A stretch of DNA of 64,000 bases from Smittia aterrima (taxonomy: Eukaryota > Arthropoda > Insecta > Diptera > Chironomidae), in assembly GCA_033063855.1 (NCBI GenBank), contig CP093831.1, positions 23,932,001 to 23,996,000 on the forward strand, in the 5' to 3' direction. Numbering within the stretch: position 1 is the first letter of the stretch; each line of letters begins with the position of its first letter. A program made the position numbers and the translations under genes. Shown here piece after piece: positions 42,366 through 53,050 of the stretch. The notes under the pieces were generated by a model. The model was not told where the DNA came from, made no database searches, and saw only the letters and a program-made list of their open reading frames with translations.

Positions 42366-42549
42366 ACCTCAAGTCAAGATAAGCCACGTGAATAAAATTC
42401 AGTTAATGTAAAGTGAAGAGAAATGATTTTTTTTTATCGCTCTATGAGAATTGGTAATCGATCCGCTTTCTTGTGAGAGAATGAGATCATCGAATTTGTA
42501 TAAAATCATTTAAAAATAAATCAAAATTGCATGAACCAATTTAAATTTT

Positions 42550-43623
42550 TTATTCGTTTTCAATCAAATATCTCGAGTTGACATCACTATTCGCTGTTTG
42601 CGTAATTGATTTTCTCGAGTGATTTCGCCAATAAATTACAGTTGTTATCAAAATGAAAGCGTACCTAATAAACATTCACTTTAGTGCTAAGCTTTCGTTG
42701 CCTTCCTTGACTTTTGTAAGATTGTGGAAACATTCTTCACGTGATAATTTCTTGATTTCGATCATTCGAGAAAGATTTCTGATACTTGCCTCTTTCTCTG
42801 TCAACGCATTTTTCATGCTTTCGACAGTTGACATCAGTTTTGTAAGGTTTGTGGCTAAAGCGGCACTTTCATCTTCAAAAGTTTCCATTTCCTGTTTCAA
42901 TCCAAGAATTTCTTTAACTTTTTCTGATAAAGTTTTGGTGTTCTCCTTTGAAATACAAGGCTTCATCTTTTTGCAATTCGAACTAACTTCGTCAATAAAC
43001 GAGCTAAAGTCAATGATGTCATACGGGAATTCTTTGTCGATGCATTCGTTACCACGAAAGTCAATGAAAGTCAATGTTGATGGTAGTTCAGTGTCGATTA
43101 TGCTGAGTCGATTATTTAACGCGAATATCTTTTTCAATTTCGTGTTTTCCACGAACAAATTAGCTGGCAAGGAAACGAATTTGTTCGCAAAAATATGAAG
43201 TTCATTCAATTCGGTTACATCAACGAAAAGATCTTCGGGTAATGTCGTCAGTGAAGTGTAAACAATTCCAAGTGATGTCACTTTCTTGCAATTGGTAAAC
43301 ACATCGCGATTGATTCGAACAATGGAGTTGCCATCAATTCGAAAATTTTCCAAGTTTTGAAAGATATTGCAAACATTTGTAGGAGCACGTTCAGTCTCAA
43401 CGCTCGGAATTGACCAAAACCATTTGACGTCTTCGTTTGTTTTGTTTGTAGAAGAAAAATTTCCTGTAACTTCCGTGACTGCGGTGTCGTTTTCAAAGAC
43501 TTTAAGCGTTTTCACCATGCACTCCTCTACTCCTTCGTTTAATCGAAAGACACATTTCAGCTGAAAGCATTCAGCGTAACCGTAAAGAAAGACAATAGTC
43601 AGAAAATATTTTAAAAGCTCCAT
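42550..43623 (-). CDS. LRR-coiled-coil protein, anchor lost by deletion
   Basis: The open frame is 315 residues (42676-43623), and the DNA to 42550 holds the remains of the membrane end. Its parts are a signal peptide (MELLKYFLTIVFLYGYAEC), N-cap, VETERAPTNVCN, LRRs (LTTLPEDLF, KFVSLPANLF, NRLSIIDTELPSTL), cap CIDKEFPYDI, and a coiled coil to about 310, then a stop after NESLALK. A deletion of some 25 bases has fused the coil to the middle of the helix. Downstream DNA still reads a helix end and NSDVNSRYLIENE in another frame. As read it is a secreted protein. It is the nearest relative of the gene at 39605-40682; a GATAAG site lies in its promoter (about 43700). Confidence 0.75.
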
Positions 43624-44036
43624 GTTCTCTGATTAAAGGCTCAAACGAAACTGAAGCTGCGAATGAGAATCTCATGAATTTAAAGATCGCATTTCTTATC
43701 TGTGCAATTTAAACGCAATGGGAGATTCCAATGACGAAGTTCTATTTTTATTTGGCTTGGGTAAACCAATTGCATTTCAAATTATAAGATTCCCTGGAAA
43801 TCACGCATCCGCAATGTGCCGATCAGCCAAGTTATCTTTAATTCGCAAGCTTCTGAGTAATGTTGTTATCAAATTTAAAACAAAATGGGTTTAGCCCAGG
43901 CCAAAATAAAAATAAATTTGAGATTGTTTCAGCAGCGTTATAAATTTAACGAGGACAAACCCAAAAGTTTCCAATAAGAAAAGTGAGATTTAATGAAATT
44001 CGCATTCAGTTTAGTCTGAGACTTTAAGTAAACAAC

Positions 44037-45909
44037 ATGGAGCTCTTAAAATATTTTCTAATAATTTTTATTGTTAACGCATACGTCGAGAGCTTTCAAC
44101 TGAATTGTGAGTTTCATTTTCACTTAGGAAAGAAGCAATGCACAGTGAGCCAACTTAATGTCTTTGAAAATGACATCGCGGTCACGGAAATTACTGGTTT
44201 ATCAATGACCAAAACAGACGATGACGTCAAAGAGTTTTGGATACCAAGAAATGCTGAGGTTGAACGTGTACCAACGAAAGTTTGCGATTTCTTCGGAAAC
44301 TTGGAATTATTTTGTATCTTCGCTTACTCATTTCCACGAATACTCATAAATCGCGAAGTCTTCACAAACTGCAAGAAAGTGCAGACAGTTCGGATCATGC
44401 TGACTTCTATGGAAACATTGCCTGAAGATCTGTTCATGGATTTAATTGAATTAAAAAGTCTTTACCTTTACGAGAATCATTTTGTGACATTGCCGACTAA
44501 TTTGTTCATGAAGAATACGAAACTAGAATTATTCTCAGCTTCGCGTAATCGACTAAAAACCAGGGTGGAGGTACCAGTACCTTTAAGACTTTTTTTGTGG
44601 TATTATAATACCTCGAGAATACCTTGTCTGGTACTTTTCGAGGTACTATAATACCTCGAGAATACCTAAAAGGTATTTTTGCTGGTACTTGAATACCTCA
44701 AGAATACCCAAAAAGGTACTTATGCTGGTACTTGAATACCTCGTAATATACCATACCTTTTAAAAAGTACCTTGAATTTTTGACTAATAAATTTTTCTTG
44801 TTTCAAATAAATTTCCACATTTTGAGAACAGAACGAGTTAGTGCTGTGAAGTCTTTTGCAAATAGTTTCATAACAATGAGGACAATATTTCTAGAAACCA
44901 GGATCGGGTATATTTGATCCACAAAAGACCGGCACAACGTTTTAGTTTGATTTTTCTGAATTTTGCTTGTGTAAATGTATAGCCCGTCATATCAGGATCC
45001 AATAAGCTTGATCCTGGTATGTAGAAATATTCTCTATATTGTTCTGAAACTATTTGCAAAAGACTTTAAACCGCTAACTCGTTCCGTTCTCAAAATGTGG
45101 AAATTTATTTGAAACAGGATTTGAAAATTTAAGTGAAAAAGTATTTTACGAGGTATTCAAGTACCAGCCAAAATACCTTTTAGGTATTTTCGAGGTATTC
45201 AAGTACAAGCATAAGTACATTTTTAGGTATTCTCGAGGTATTATAGTACCAGCAAGAATACCTTTTAGGTATTCTCAAGGTATTATAGTACCTCGAAAAG
45301 TACCAGACAAGGTATTCTCGAGGTATTTTAACACCGAAAAAATCGGATATGTACTGGTATTGTACCAGTACAATACCGAGTACCTCCACCCTGCTAAAAA
45401 CAATTGATTCTATTCTGCCGCCATCAATGACTTTGATTGATTTTCGTACTAACGATTGCATCGACAAGAGATTTCCGGAAGACATCGCAGACTTCACCTT
45501 GTTCATTAAAGAAGTTGCTTCGAAATGCCAGAGCCCAACAAAGAAATCGTTTGAAGAAATGAATATTTTAAAACACACAAATATCACAAATTTGGAAATC
45601 TATGTCAGCAAACTTGAAGAGGATCTTGTCAAGTGTAATAAGAAAAACAAACTTTTACAAGGAAATCTTACACAAATCAACAATTGCAAAACAAACGAAG
45701 CCAGTGAGACATCATTGGCATCAAACATAACTCAACTAATGTCAACGATCGAGAGCTTGAAAAATGAAAATGAAGAATTGAAAACTGATATCAGCGCAAA
45801 CGAAATGGAGAAAAGTGCTGAATTATTAAAGGTCCTCGAAGAAAATAGAATTTTGAAATCAAATTATGAGAATTTGTTGAAAACGATGGCAAATCTAACA
45901 AAGTCATGA
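44037..45909 (+). pseudogene. Type B LRR gene interrupted by a hAT element
   Basis: The 5' part (44037-44560) has a signal peptide (MELLKYFLIIFIVNAYVES), an N-cap (LNCEFHFHLGKKQC), AEVERVPTKVCDFFGNLE and LRRs (METLPEDLF, HFVTLPTNLF). The 3' part (45402-45909) has the end of the last LRR (IDSILPPSMTLIDF), the cap CIDKRFPEDI, a coiled coil and the soluble type B end (SAELLKVLEENR, then NLTKS). The 833-bp element between them is flanked by an 8-bp duplication. Without the element and one duplication the two parts are in the same frame, so the gene was intact until a recent insertion. Confidence 0.88.
44561..45393. mobile_element. 833-bp non-autonomous hAT-type foldback element
   Basis: The ends are CAGGGTGGAGGTACC and its complement (variant GGTACTCC). 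The 8-bp target duplication CTAAAAAC lies at 44553-44560 and 45394-45401; an 8-bp duplication and CAGGG ends are hAT hallmarks. The arms are inverted over almost the whole length (for example aaataaatttccacattttg near 44806 and its complement near 45095), and they are rich in GGTATTC/GAGGTATT repeats. No transposase is encoded. Confidence 0.92.
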
Positions 45910-46059
45910 GAAGCCACGTGAATAAAATTCAGTTAATGTGAAGTGAAGAGCAATGATTTTCTTATCGCTGAAATGTGAAATTAATTTGTATATTTGTGTT
46001 ACTCAATAAAGTCATTTAAAAATAAATCGAAGTTGTATGAGTTGGTTCAATTAAAAATT

Positions 46060-47134
46060 TTATTCGTTTTCTGTCAAATTTCTTAAGCTGACATTACGTC
46101 GCCACAAAACAAAAGTCGTTATCAAAATTAGAACGAGCACAATCGTAATTATGATGAAATTGTATCATTGACTTCCTTGGCTGTTGAGAGATTCAGCAAA
46201 CATTCTCTGTCTGTTGATTCCATAATTTCTATCACCCGTGAAAGATTGCTGAAGATTTTCTCTTTCTCTGTCATCACAATTCTCAGACTTTCAATAGTTG
46301 ACATCAGCTGCGTTATATTTTTGGCTGAAGACTCTTTTTTATTCTCTAACATTTCCATTTTCTGTTTTAATTCCTCAATTTCATTTTCTTTTTTTGAAAA
46401 AGTTTTGTTAAACTCAATCTCCTTTGAATGACAGGATTTGTCTTTTGAGCATTTAGTTGAAACTCGTTGAATGAACAAATCAAAGTCCTCAATGTCTTTT
46501 GGAAACCTTTTGTCAATGCAAGGGTTTCGAATAAAGTTAACAGCAGTCAACGATGATGGCAGTTCAGTATCAATTATTCTGAGTTGATTAAGAGACGCTT
46601 CGAATGACTCTAATTTTAAATTATTCACAAACAAATAAGCCGGCAAGGACACAAGTTTATTCTCGTTAAGGCTAAGTGATCTTAATTCGATTAGATCCTC
46701 GAAAATATCTTCAGGCAGCGTCGTGAGAGCAGTGAGAGCGATAATAATTGTAAGAACTTTCTTGCAGTTCGCAAACACTTCGCGATTGATTCGATTGATC
46801 AATTCGCCGTAAATATCGACGCGTTCCAAGTTCTTAAAGAAATTGCATACTTTTGTAGGAACAATTTCAGTCACAACACTTGTAGTTATCCAAAGCTCGT
46901 AGACGTCATCGTATGTTTTGTTACCAGTTAAACTTTCCTCTCTTGACGTGGGGTCATCATCAGATTTGCTAATTTCCGAGACTGCCGTGACTGCGATATC
47001 GTTCTCAAGAACTTCAAGTGTTCTCACTTGACACTCCTGATTCCTCGAAAAGCTCGAAACTCACATTCGAGACGTAAGCTCTCGATGGATTCAAAGAGAA
47101 AGACAAACACCAGCAAATATTTTAAGAGCTCCAT
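46060..47134 (-). pseudogene. LRR gene with N-terminal and pre-TM frameshifts
   Basis: The start region (47134 downward: MELLKYLLVFVFLFESIES, N-cap) is cut from the rest by the loss of one G near 47035-47040, as shown by the close paralogue at 56310-57263. The remaining frame (46149-47027) holds VVTEIVPTKVCNFFKNLE, LRRs (LTTLPEDIF, KLVSLPAYLF, NQLRIIDTELPSSL), cap CIDKRFPKDI and a coiled coil, and ends NDTISS. The membrane helix (IIITIVLVLILITTFVLW) lies downstream in another frame; the paralogue shares this second break. Confidence 0.75.
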
Positions 47135-48141
47135 GTTCACTGATTATCGGCTCAGAATAAACTGAAGTTGCATACGAGTCTCAGACTTTTTATAACAAAT
47201 TTTATTGCGAGCTCGAGTAAAATGGAATTTCCAAAAAAGCTTATTCGTTCAAAATAAAAACATAATTTCTAGGAAAAGATTCTGAGTTTATTTTTAGAGC
47301 GAGTAATCTGTGCTTTCCTGTTCGGCAAATGTGAATGTTCGACTATCTCATTGGATTATGTCATCGCGTTTGATATTTGCGAATAAGCCGAAGGTTTGAG
47401 ATAAGACAAAAAAGATTATTCGTTCGAAATAAAAACATGACCTTCATGCCGAAAGCTTTGACTGGATTGTATGCCTCGATTAATTGCGAGGGCACATCAA
47501 ACTTTCGCTTAAATGTGTGCAGAATCTTTTCACAGCCAAGGCAATCAAAAAATTTATTTTGTTTACCTAACTTTATTGCGGCGCCTTGCAAGAATTGTAA
47601 AATAATTCGTCATTTTATTTAAGCAAGCTTTTTTTAATTGAGTTGGCCATCTCTTTAATTACAGAAAATTTGTGTAATGAGTTGTCTTCCTCCTGCTCTT
47701 TCATGTTGAAAGCTTTTCCTTCTCTAATGACTCCTCTTCTCCATTTCATCTATGCATTCCTGCGGCTACTTGACTTCCTGGTTTCTCTGGGTACACCCAG
47801 CGTTGTATCTTCCTCGTATTTCATAAAAGCAGAGACTGAAGAATTGTTATCAGTCAACGGAAAATCCCACGAACTTGGGTCACTTCGCCTCTTGATATAA
47901 AAGAATTTCCAAGAAATTGAAGTAACATGATTAACTTTGTTTATGTGTTCACTTTAACACATGAGTTGGCCGATTATCACTTCAGCATTTAATCAGTTTG
48001 ACTTCTGGGCCAGAAGTTCTGGCGATAACTTTCATTTATTTTTAAATGATGTCGTTTTAGAGTTAGCAATAAAATTTGCTATAAGAATCCCGAGATTCTC
48101 AGTTGAAGCTTCAGTTTAGTCAGTGCCATAAAGCAGTAAAC
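47135..48141. other. Spacer between divergent LRR genes
   Basis: This spacer holds the copied upstream region of the minus-strand gene (similar to 57264-57500) and the promoter of the plus-strand gene at 48142 (TTCAGTTTAGTC near 48112). An open stretch at 47643-47900 has no recognisable similarity and no ATG-based support; I see no gene in it. Confidence 0.4.
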
Positions 48142-49458
48142 ATGGAGCTCCTAAAATATTTATTTTTATTTTTGGTTATTTGTGGACTTGCTGCGAGCCT
48201 TCAACTTCATTGTAGGACACCAACATATTATGAAATGGTATTTTGTGAAGTGAGTCCGCTCAAAGTCCTTGAAAACGACATTGAAGTCACGGGAGTTTCC
48301 GGAGATTACACATCAGAGATTAAAACAAACGATCAAATCAGGGGAATTCATATTCCTAACGCTGTTGAGACTGAACGTTTGCCTACGAAAGTTTGTTACT
48401 TCCTTCAAAACTTGGAACGATACCATATCGCCGGATCCTCAATTAAACAAATAAGTCGCGAAGTCTTCACAAATTGCAAGAAAGTGTCGATAGTTTATAT
48501 CATCTATACGTCTCTAACAATGCTTCCTGAAGATTTATTCGTAGATTTACTCGAACTAAAGCATCTTTACCTATACCAGAACAAACTTGTTTCCTTGCCA
48601 GCTGACTTGTTAGTAAAAAACATAAAATTAAAAACATTAGAAGTGCAAAGAAATCTCATCAGCAAAATAGACACCGATCTACCGTCATCACTAACTAGAG
48701 TTGACCTTCGTCTCAACGTTTGCATTGACAAGATTTACCCGGATGACATCGCTGACTTGAATTCGTTCATTCAAAAAGTTGAAACCAGTTGTGAGAGTCA
48801 ATTGAAGAAATTGTATCGCTTAAAGACGATCGCGTTTGAAAAATCTTTATCTGAAACTTGCGAAAGCGAAAAAGCCGTTCTTGCCACAAACATAAATCAA
48901 CTCATGTCTACAATCGAAAATTTAAAGACCGAGAACGAAGCTTTTAAGAAGAACAACAGTCAAGAGTTTTCGAAAATTTTAGAAGAAATCAATATTTTAA
49001 AATCAAATATTTCGAATTTGGCAATCACATTCACAGAGAAAGAGATAAGTGTCAGCAAACTTGAAGAACAGATTGACAGATGTAATCAGAATATCAAAAT
49101 TCTTCAATCAAATCTCACTGAAAATTTTAAAGCATGCCATACAAATGACAAGTCACCATCTGATGAGTGTCTAAACGATCTTTCAACGTTCAACGAACTA
49201 AAAGAGGTAACTTTAAAATTGAAGGAGAAAAAGGAAATGTGCGAGAATGAGAATTTGTCTTTGGTATCAAATATAACTCAACTGATGTCGACCATTAAGA
49301 ACTTGGAAAGCGATAAAGAGGAACTAAAAACTGATAACAGCGCAAACATAATGGAGAAAAGTGCTGAATTATTAAAGGTCCTTGAAGAAAACAGAATTCT
49401 GAAATCAAATTATGAGAATTTGTTAAAAACGGTGTCAAATCTAACAAAATTACCATGA
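48142..49458 (+). CDS. LRR-coiled-coil protein, intact soluble type B
   Basis: This is a complete gene of 438 residues. Its parts are a signal peptide (MELLKYLFLFLVICGLAAS), an N-cap with Cys, VETERLPTKVCYFLQNLE, LRRs (LTMLPEDLF, KLVSLPADLL, NLISKIDTDLPSSL), cap CIDKIYPDDI, and a coiled coil of more than 200 residues with repeated ATNINQLMSTIENL and VSNITQLMSTIKNL heptad segments. It has the soluble end SAELLKVLEENRILK and NLTKLP instead of a membrane helix. The start is the ATG of MELLK; 13 open codons upstream have no ATG. The plan (signal peptide, LRR, Cys cap, long coiled coil) is like soluble mosquito LRIM proteins; this is a comparison of plan only. Confidence 0.9.
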   Translation: MELLKYLFLFLVICGLAASLQLHCRTPTYYEMVFCEVSPLKVLENDIEVTGVSGDYTSEIKTNDQIRGIHIPNAVETERLPTKVCYFLQNLERYHIAGSSIKQISREVFTNCKKVSIVYIIYTSLTMLPEDLFVDLLELKHLYLYQNKLVSLPADLLVKNIKLKTLEVQRNLISKIDTDLPSSLTRVDLRLNVCIDKIYPDDIADLNSFIQKVETSCESQLKKLYRLKTIAFEKSLSETCESEKAVLATNINQLMSTIENLKTENEAFKKNNSQEFSKILEEINILKSNISNLAITFTEKEISVSKLEEQIDRCNQNIKILQSNLTENFKACHTNDKSPSDECLNDLSTFNELKEVTLKLKEKKEMCENENLSLVSNITQLMSTIKNLESDKEELKTDNSANIMEKSAELLKVLEENRILKSNYENLLKTVSNLTKLP

Positions 49459-49624
49459 ACCTCAAGTCATGATAAGCCACGTGAATAAAATTCAGTTAAT
49501 GTGAAGTCTTATCGCTCTAGGAGAATAGCTAATTGATCCGCTTTCTCACAAGAGAATGTGATCATCAGAAATGTTAAATAAATTTGCACGAAAGGTACTC
49601 AATAAAGATAATTTTGCCAGCTGA

Positions 49625-49785
49625 CACATGAGCTCACCAGAGGTGGATCCAATGTGTGGAGCTTGGATTTTCTAGGATTGCTTTATCTCGACCAACTGAT
49701 CACTTTATGTAAAGAACTTAAAGCTCTAACATCAAAGGGAAAGAAGTTTCACTTGGCGCTGGTCGAAAGTGGACTCAGGACGGTG
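49625..49785. repeat. Single inverted copy of the 130-bp satellite
   Basis: gagctcaccagaggtggatc and flanking bases are the complement of the unit repeated at 28960-29650, with about one mismatch in ten. There are no TIR ends next to it. It shows that the satellite also occurs outside the element. Confidence 0.8.
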
Positions 49786-50066
49786 GTATTTGCAAGGAAT
49801 TATATATAATTATATAACTAAACTGAAGCTGCGATTGCGAAACACAATAATTTAAATCGCGATTTTCTTATCGCGAACTTTCGGGTTTGTCTTCGTTCGA
49901 TGGGAGAATCCACTGATGAGATTTTATTTTAATTTGTCTTGGGCTAAACTCATTTTGTGATAACAAACCCCGAAAGTGTGCGAACCTAAGTTCGACTGTT
50001 CGGCACTTTGCATGTGAAACAATCTCGTGGCGTTTAAAATTTGCGACGAAAAACCCGAAAATTGGC

Positions 50067-50120
50067 GATAAGAAGTTTGAGAGCTTTAAATTCGGGAGAA
50101 TCGCATTCACAATTTCAGTT
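50067..50120 (+). promoter_or_regulatory. LRR-family core promoter: GATA site and initiator
   Basis: GATAAG at 50067-50072 and TTCAGTTTATTC with TCAGTT at 50115-50120, then ATG at 50142. Spacing is nearly the same as upstream of the gene at 37685. Confidence 0.5.
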
Positions 50121-50141
50121 TATTCTGAGACTTTAAAGAAC

Positions 50142-51468
50142 ATGGAGCTCCTAAAATATTTGCTGATATTTTTCATTGTTACCGCATACGTTGAGAGCTT
50201 TCAACTGAATTGTGTGTTTCAATTAACTGAAGAAGAGGAGGAGTGGGAGTGCATGGTGAAAACGCTTGTAGTTCTTGAAAACGACACCGCAATCACGGAA
50301 GTTTCGGGGACATTCACATCTGAGAATAAAACTAACGATGATGTCAAAAGATTTTGGATACGTAGCATTGCTGATACAGAAATTGTACCGACGAAAGTTT
50401 GCAATTTCTTTAAGAACTTGGAGCGTGTCGATATCTACGCCACGTATATTCGTCGAATCAATCGCGAAGCTTTCGCAAACTGCAAGAAATTAAGGAAAGT
50501 TTTTATCGGTCTAACTTCTCTGGCATCATTGCCTGAAGACCTCTTCATGGATTTAATGGAACTAAGAGAGCTTAACCTTGAACACAACTCACTCATTTCC
50601 TTGCCAGCTGGTTTGTTCCTGAGAAATTCCAAATTAGAAATTTTAGATGCAGGCCACAATAAACTCAGCGTTATCGACACTGAACTGCCACCAACATTGA
50701 CTTCGATTGACTTTCGTGGGAACAATTGCACTGATAAGAAATTTCCGGATGACATCGCAGACTTCAATCTGTTCGTTAACGAAGTTGCCTCCAATTGTAA
50801 GAGACCAACTAAATTAACTAATTAACAACTCAGAGCATCAACAAATAATCGAGGTTATGGAATTATCGCGTGAGAAATGATCCCAGAGTCTATCAAATGT
50901 CAAGGTGTCACCTTCTCGATGAAAGCTCTCCAAGTGAGAGAAAGAGAACCAAATAGAGAGAATGTAATATGCAGGGGGTAAATATCTCAGCAAAACCGCC
51001 TGTACCATTACTATTTCAGTTTTCATACGTTTTTCAAATTTAACGTTTTTATTGTACCGACAAAGCAAAAATCTGTTATAACTATAACTATTTCATAATG
51101 ATTATTTTCTGGGACCTTCCGTAACATAACCATCGACATATTTACCCCCTGGTAATAAATATGTAAGTTGATGAGAACAAATGTTCATTCAGTAATTAGA
51201 CAAGAATAAAAGAAAACGTTGTAAAAGGGAAGTGAAGTCTGTTTTACTGGGTCAAAGAAGGCAAGTCCAAGAGTGATCTTGCTTCAAAGTAAATCAACAT
51301 AAACTTCAGCAGAAAAGAGAATGTTTATGTCATCACAATCGCGATTATGTAACTCTCATTTTGATAGCAATTGTCGTTTTTTGGCGACGCCACCGCTTAT
51401 TTAAAGAAGCATGTATGAACTATGAAGTCAACATGAGAAATTTGATTTATAACGAATGCAATGACTGA
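50142..51468 (+). pseudogene. LRR gene with broken 3' half
   Basis: The open frame (50142-50825, 227 residues) has a signal peptide (MELLKYLLIFFIVTAYVES), an N-cap with EEEEEWECMV, VPTKVCNFFKNLE, LRRs (LASLPEDLF, SLISLPAGLF, NKLSVIDTELPPTL) and cap CTDKKFPDDI; it stops at KLTN. Next comes a piece of coiled coil in another frame, then a 180-bp hAT-like insert (50972-51151), then a decayed membrane end with the tail MNYEVNMRNLIYNE (to 51468). The 5' part could still make a secreted LRR protein. Confidence 0.75.
50972..51151. mobile_element. 180-bp hAT-type MITE
   Basis: The ends are CAGGGGGTAAATAT and its perfect complement. The flanking 8-mers gtaatatg and gtaataaa match at six of eight positions, fitting an aged hAT target duplication. 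It is inserted in the broken 3' half of an LRR pseudogene. Confidence 0.8.
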
Positions 51469-51695
51469 CTGGTAATAAACAGATTTGATTTATTCAGGGA
51501 TTTATTTTTAAATGAATTTTTTTGCGATAGCATAAAATTTTTAACATGAAATTTGACATTCAAATTCGAGAGATTCGCACTCGCATCTTCAGTTTGCTCA
51601 GATACTTTAATGTTCACAAAGCTATCTACGAATCCGCAAAGCAACAACAAGAACAGAAAATATATTAGGAGCTCTAAATTCGCTAAAAATTTCAT
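51447..51695 (-). pseudogene. Signal-peptide / inverted-leader relic, copy 2
   Basis: The frame is open for 82 codons from an ATG: MKFLANLELLIYFLFLLLLC is a good signal-peptide-like start, then a segment that is the family's 5' leader in reverse. Because three copies with the same junction exist, a small secreted peptide cannot be excluded, but frames differ between copies. Confidence 0.4.
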
Positions 51696-52149
51696 TTTTT
51701 TTGACCTGAGCTCAATTTTTGACCTGAGATTAGTTCAACATTTTGCGATAAGAATTCAAATGTATGCGAAATCAAGATTGTTCGATCAGTCGTCACTTTG
51801 CATACAAATAAAAAAATCATAAGGAAAAATTGAATAATTTTTTTTTATTTCTGATTGGTTTAATATTATCTCTCTCGAAACCACGCTATTCGATTGGTTC
51901 TGCGATGGTTCAGATGAACTTCTAAGTTTGTATTGGTTTGCTCGATAATTGACGACAAATTAATAATGTCACGAGATTACGTTCGCTCTTTCGAGGATTT
52001 ATTTCATGGCTATTGACGAATATGCTCGTTCTATAATGATTTTCGGTTTTATTCGGTAACACGATGCTTCAAGAAATTTAAATTAGCTCAGTGAAGATTG
52101 TGTTGAGAATGTGTTGAGCGTTTTTTAAATACGAGAGATTGTAACTCGC

Positions 52150-52330
52150 ATTGTTATCTTCAGTTTGGTCTGAACTTTTAATTAAAGAACATTAAAAACA
52201 TATTTTTTTGATGTTTGTGTTTTTTTTTGGCGAGATTGAACTTTATATTGAATTGAAATATTGTCATGTGAAAATGCTAAAAGTCTTTGAGAATGACATC
52301 GCAGTAACGGGAATTTCATCAATAAAATAA
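52150..52330 (+). pseudogene. N-terminal LRR gene relic
   Basis: The leader (cagtttggtctgaac) and a stretch reading KVFENDIAVTGIS are recognisable, with a T-rich, degraded signal-peptide part between them. Nothing of the LRRs follows. Confidence 0.55.
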
Positions 52331-52799
52331 ATTTTGACCCAAACAAAATAAGATTGAAAACGAACAACATGAGCTCCTTGGCAAGGAGAAATATCATATC
52401 AGCTTTCAAGGTTTAGAATGATTGAGCCTGCCCACTGAATATGTTTTTAAACATCAAGAAAATATAAAGAGTAATCTTAACTTTCCTGTTCCGCCAATGC
52501 AAAGCCGAAGGCCGTTTTTCTCTATAATAATTTTTCGCCCTTTTCTTTATTTGTATTTATAGAGTGGTTTCGAGAGAGATAATCTTGAATTTTACGAGAG
52601 ATTATATTAAGCCAATCAGAAATAAATATATCAGTGTTTATGGGCGGCCCATCGGCCTAAGCCCCTCAAAGGCCCCAGCATCCGGTGTTGACTTTTATTT
52701 TTTTATTGTATGCAAATTGACGATTAATCGAACAATCTTGAATTCGTATACATTCGTATTCTTATCGCAAATGTTAAACTGATCTCAGGTCAAAAATAT

Positions 52800-53050
52800 G
52801 AAATGAAATTTTCAGCGAATTTAGAGCTCTTAAAATTTTTTCTGTTCTTGTTGTTGCTTTGCGGATTCGTAGATAGCTTTGTGAGCATTAAAGTATTTGA
52901 GCAAACTGAAGATGCGAGTGGGAATCTCTTGTTGAAAATTTTATGCTCTCGCAAAAAAATCATTTTAAAAATAAATCCCTGAACAAATCAAATCTGTGTA
53001 TTACCAGGCAGTCATTGCTGAAACATAAATGTTATCGCATGCCAATTTAA
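52800..53050 (+). pseudogene. Signal-peptide / inverted-leader relic, copy 3
   Basis: The ATG at about 52803 reads MKFSANLELLKFFLFLLLLC, then GFVDSF and the reversed leader. It is very similar to 51447-51695 in the other orientation and to 37380-37640. Confidence 0.5.

Larger units (their letters stand above)
49459..50141. other. Spacer with satellite monomer and LRR promoter
   Basis: It contains the 3' UTR of the type B gene with AATAAA-like signals, one inverted 130-bp satellite monomer (49625-49785), an AT palindrome (ggaattatatataattatat), and the promoter of the next gene. No other gene is seen. Confidence 0.5.

Noticed and set aside
44561..45393. Part of an intron of the LRR gene
   Set aside because: The 8-bp direct repeats, inverted ends and foldback arms show an insertion; the boundaries are not GT-AG.
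47643..47900. 85-codon hydrophobic frame between LRR genes
   Set aside because: No homologue, signal, or splice context seen; composition fits chance.
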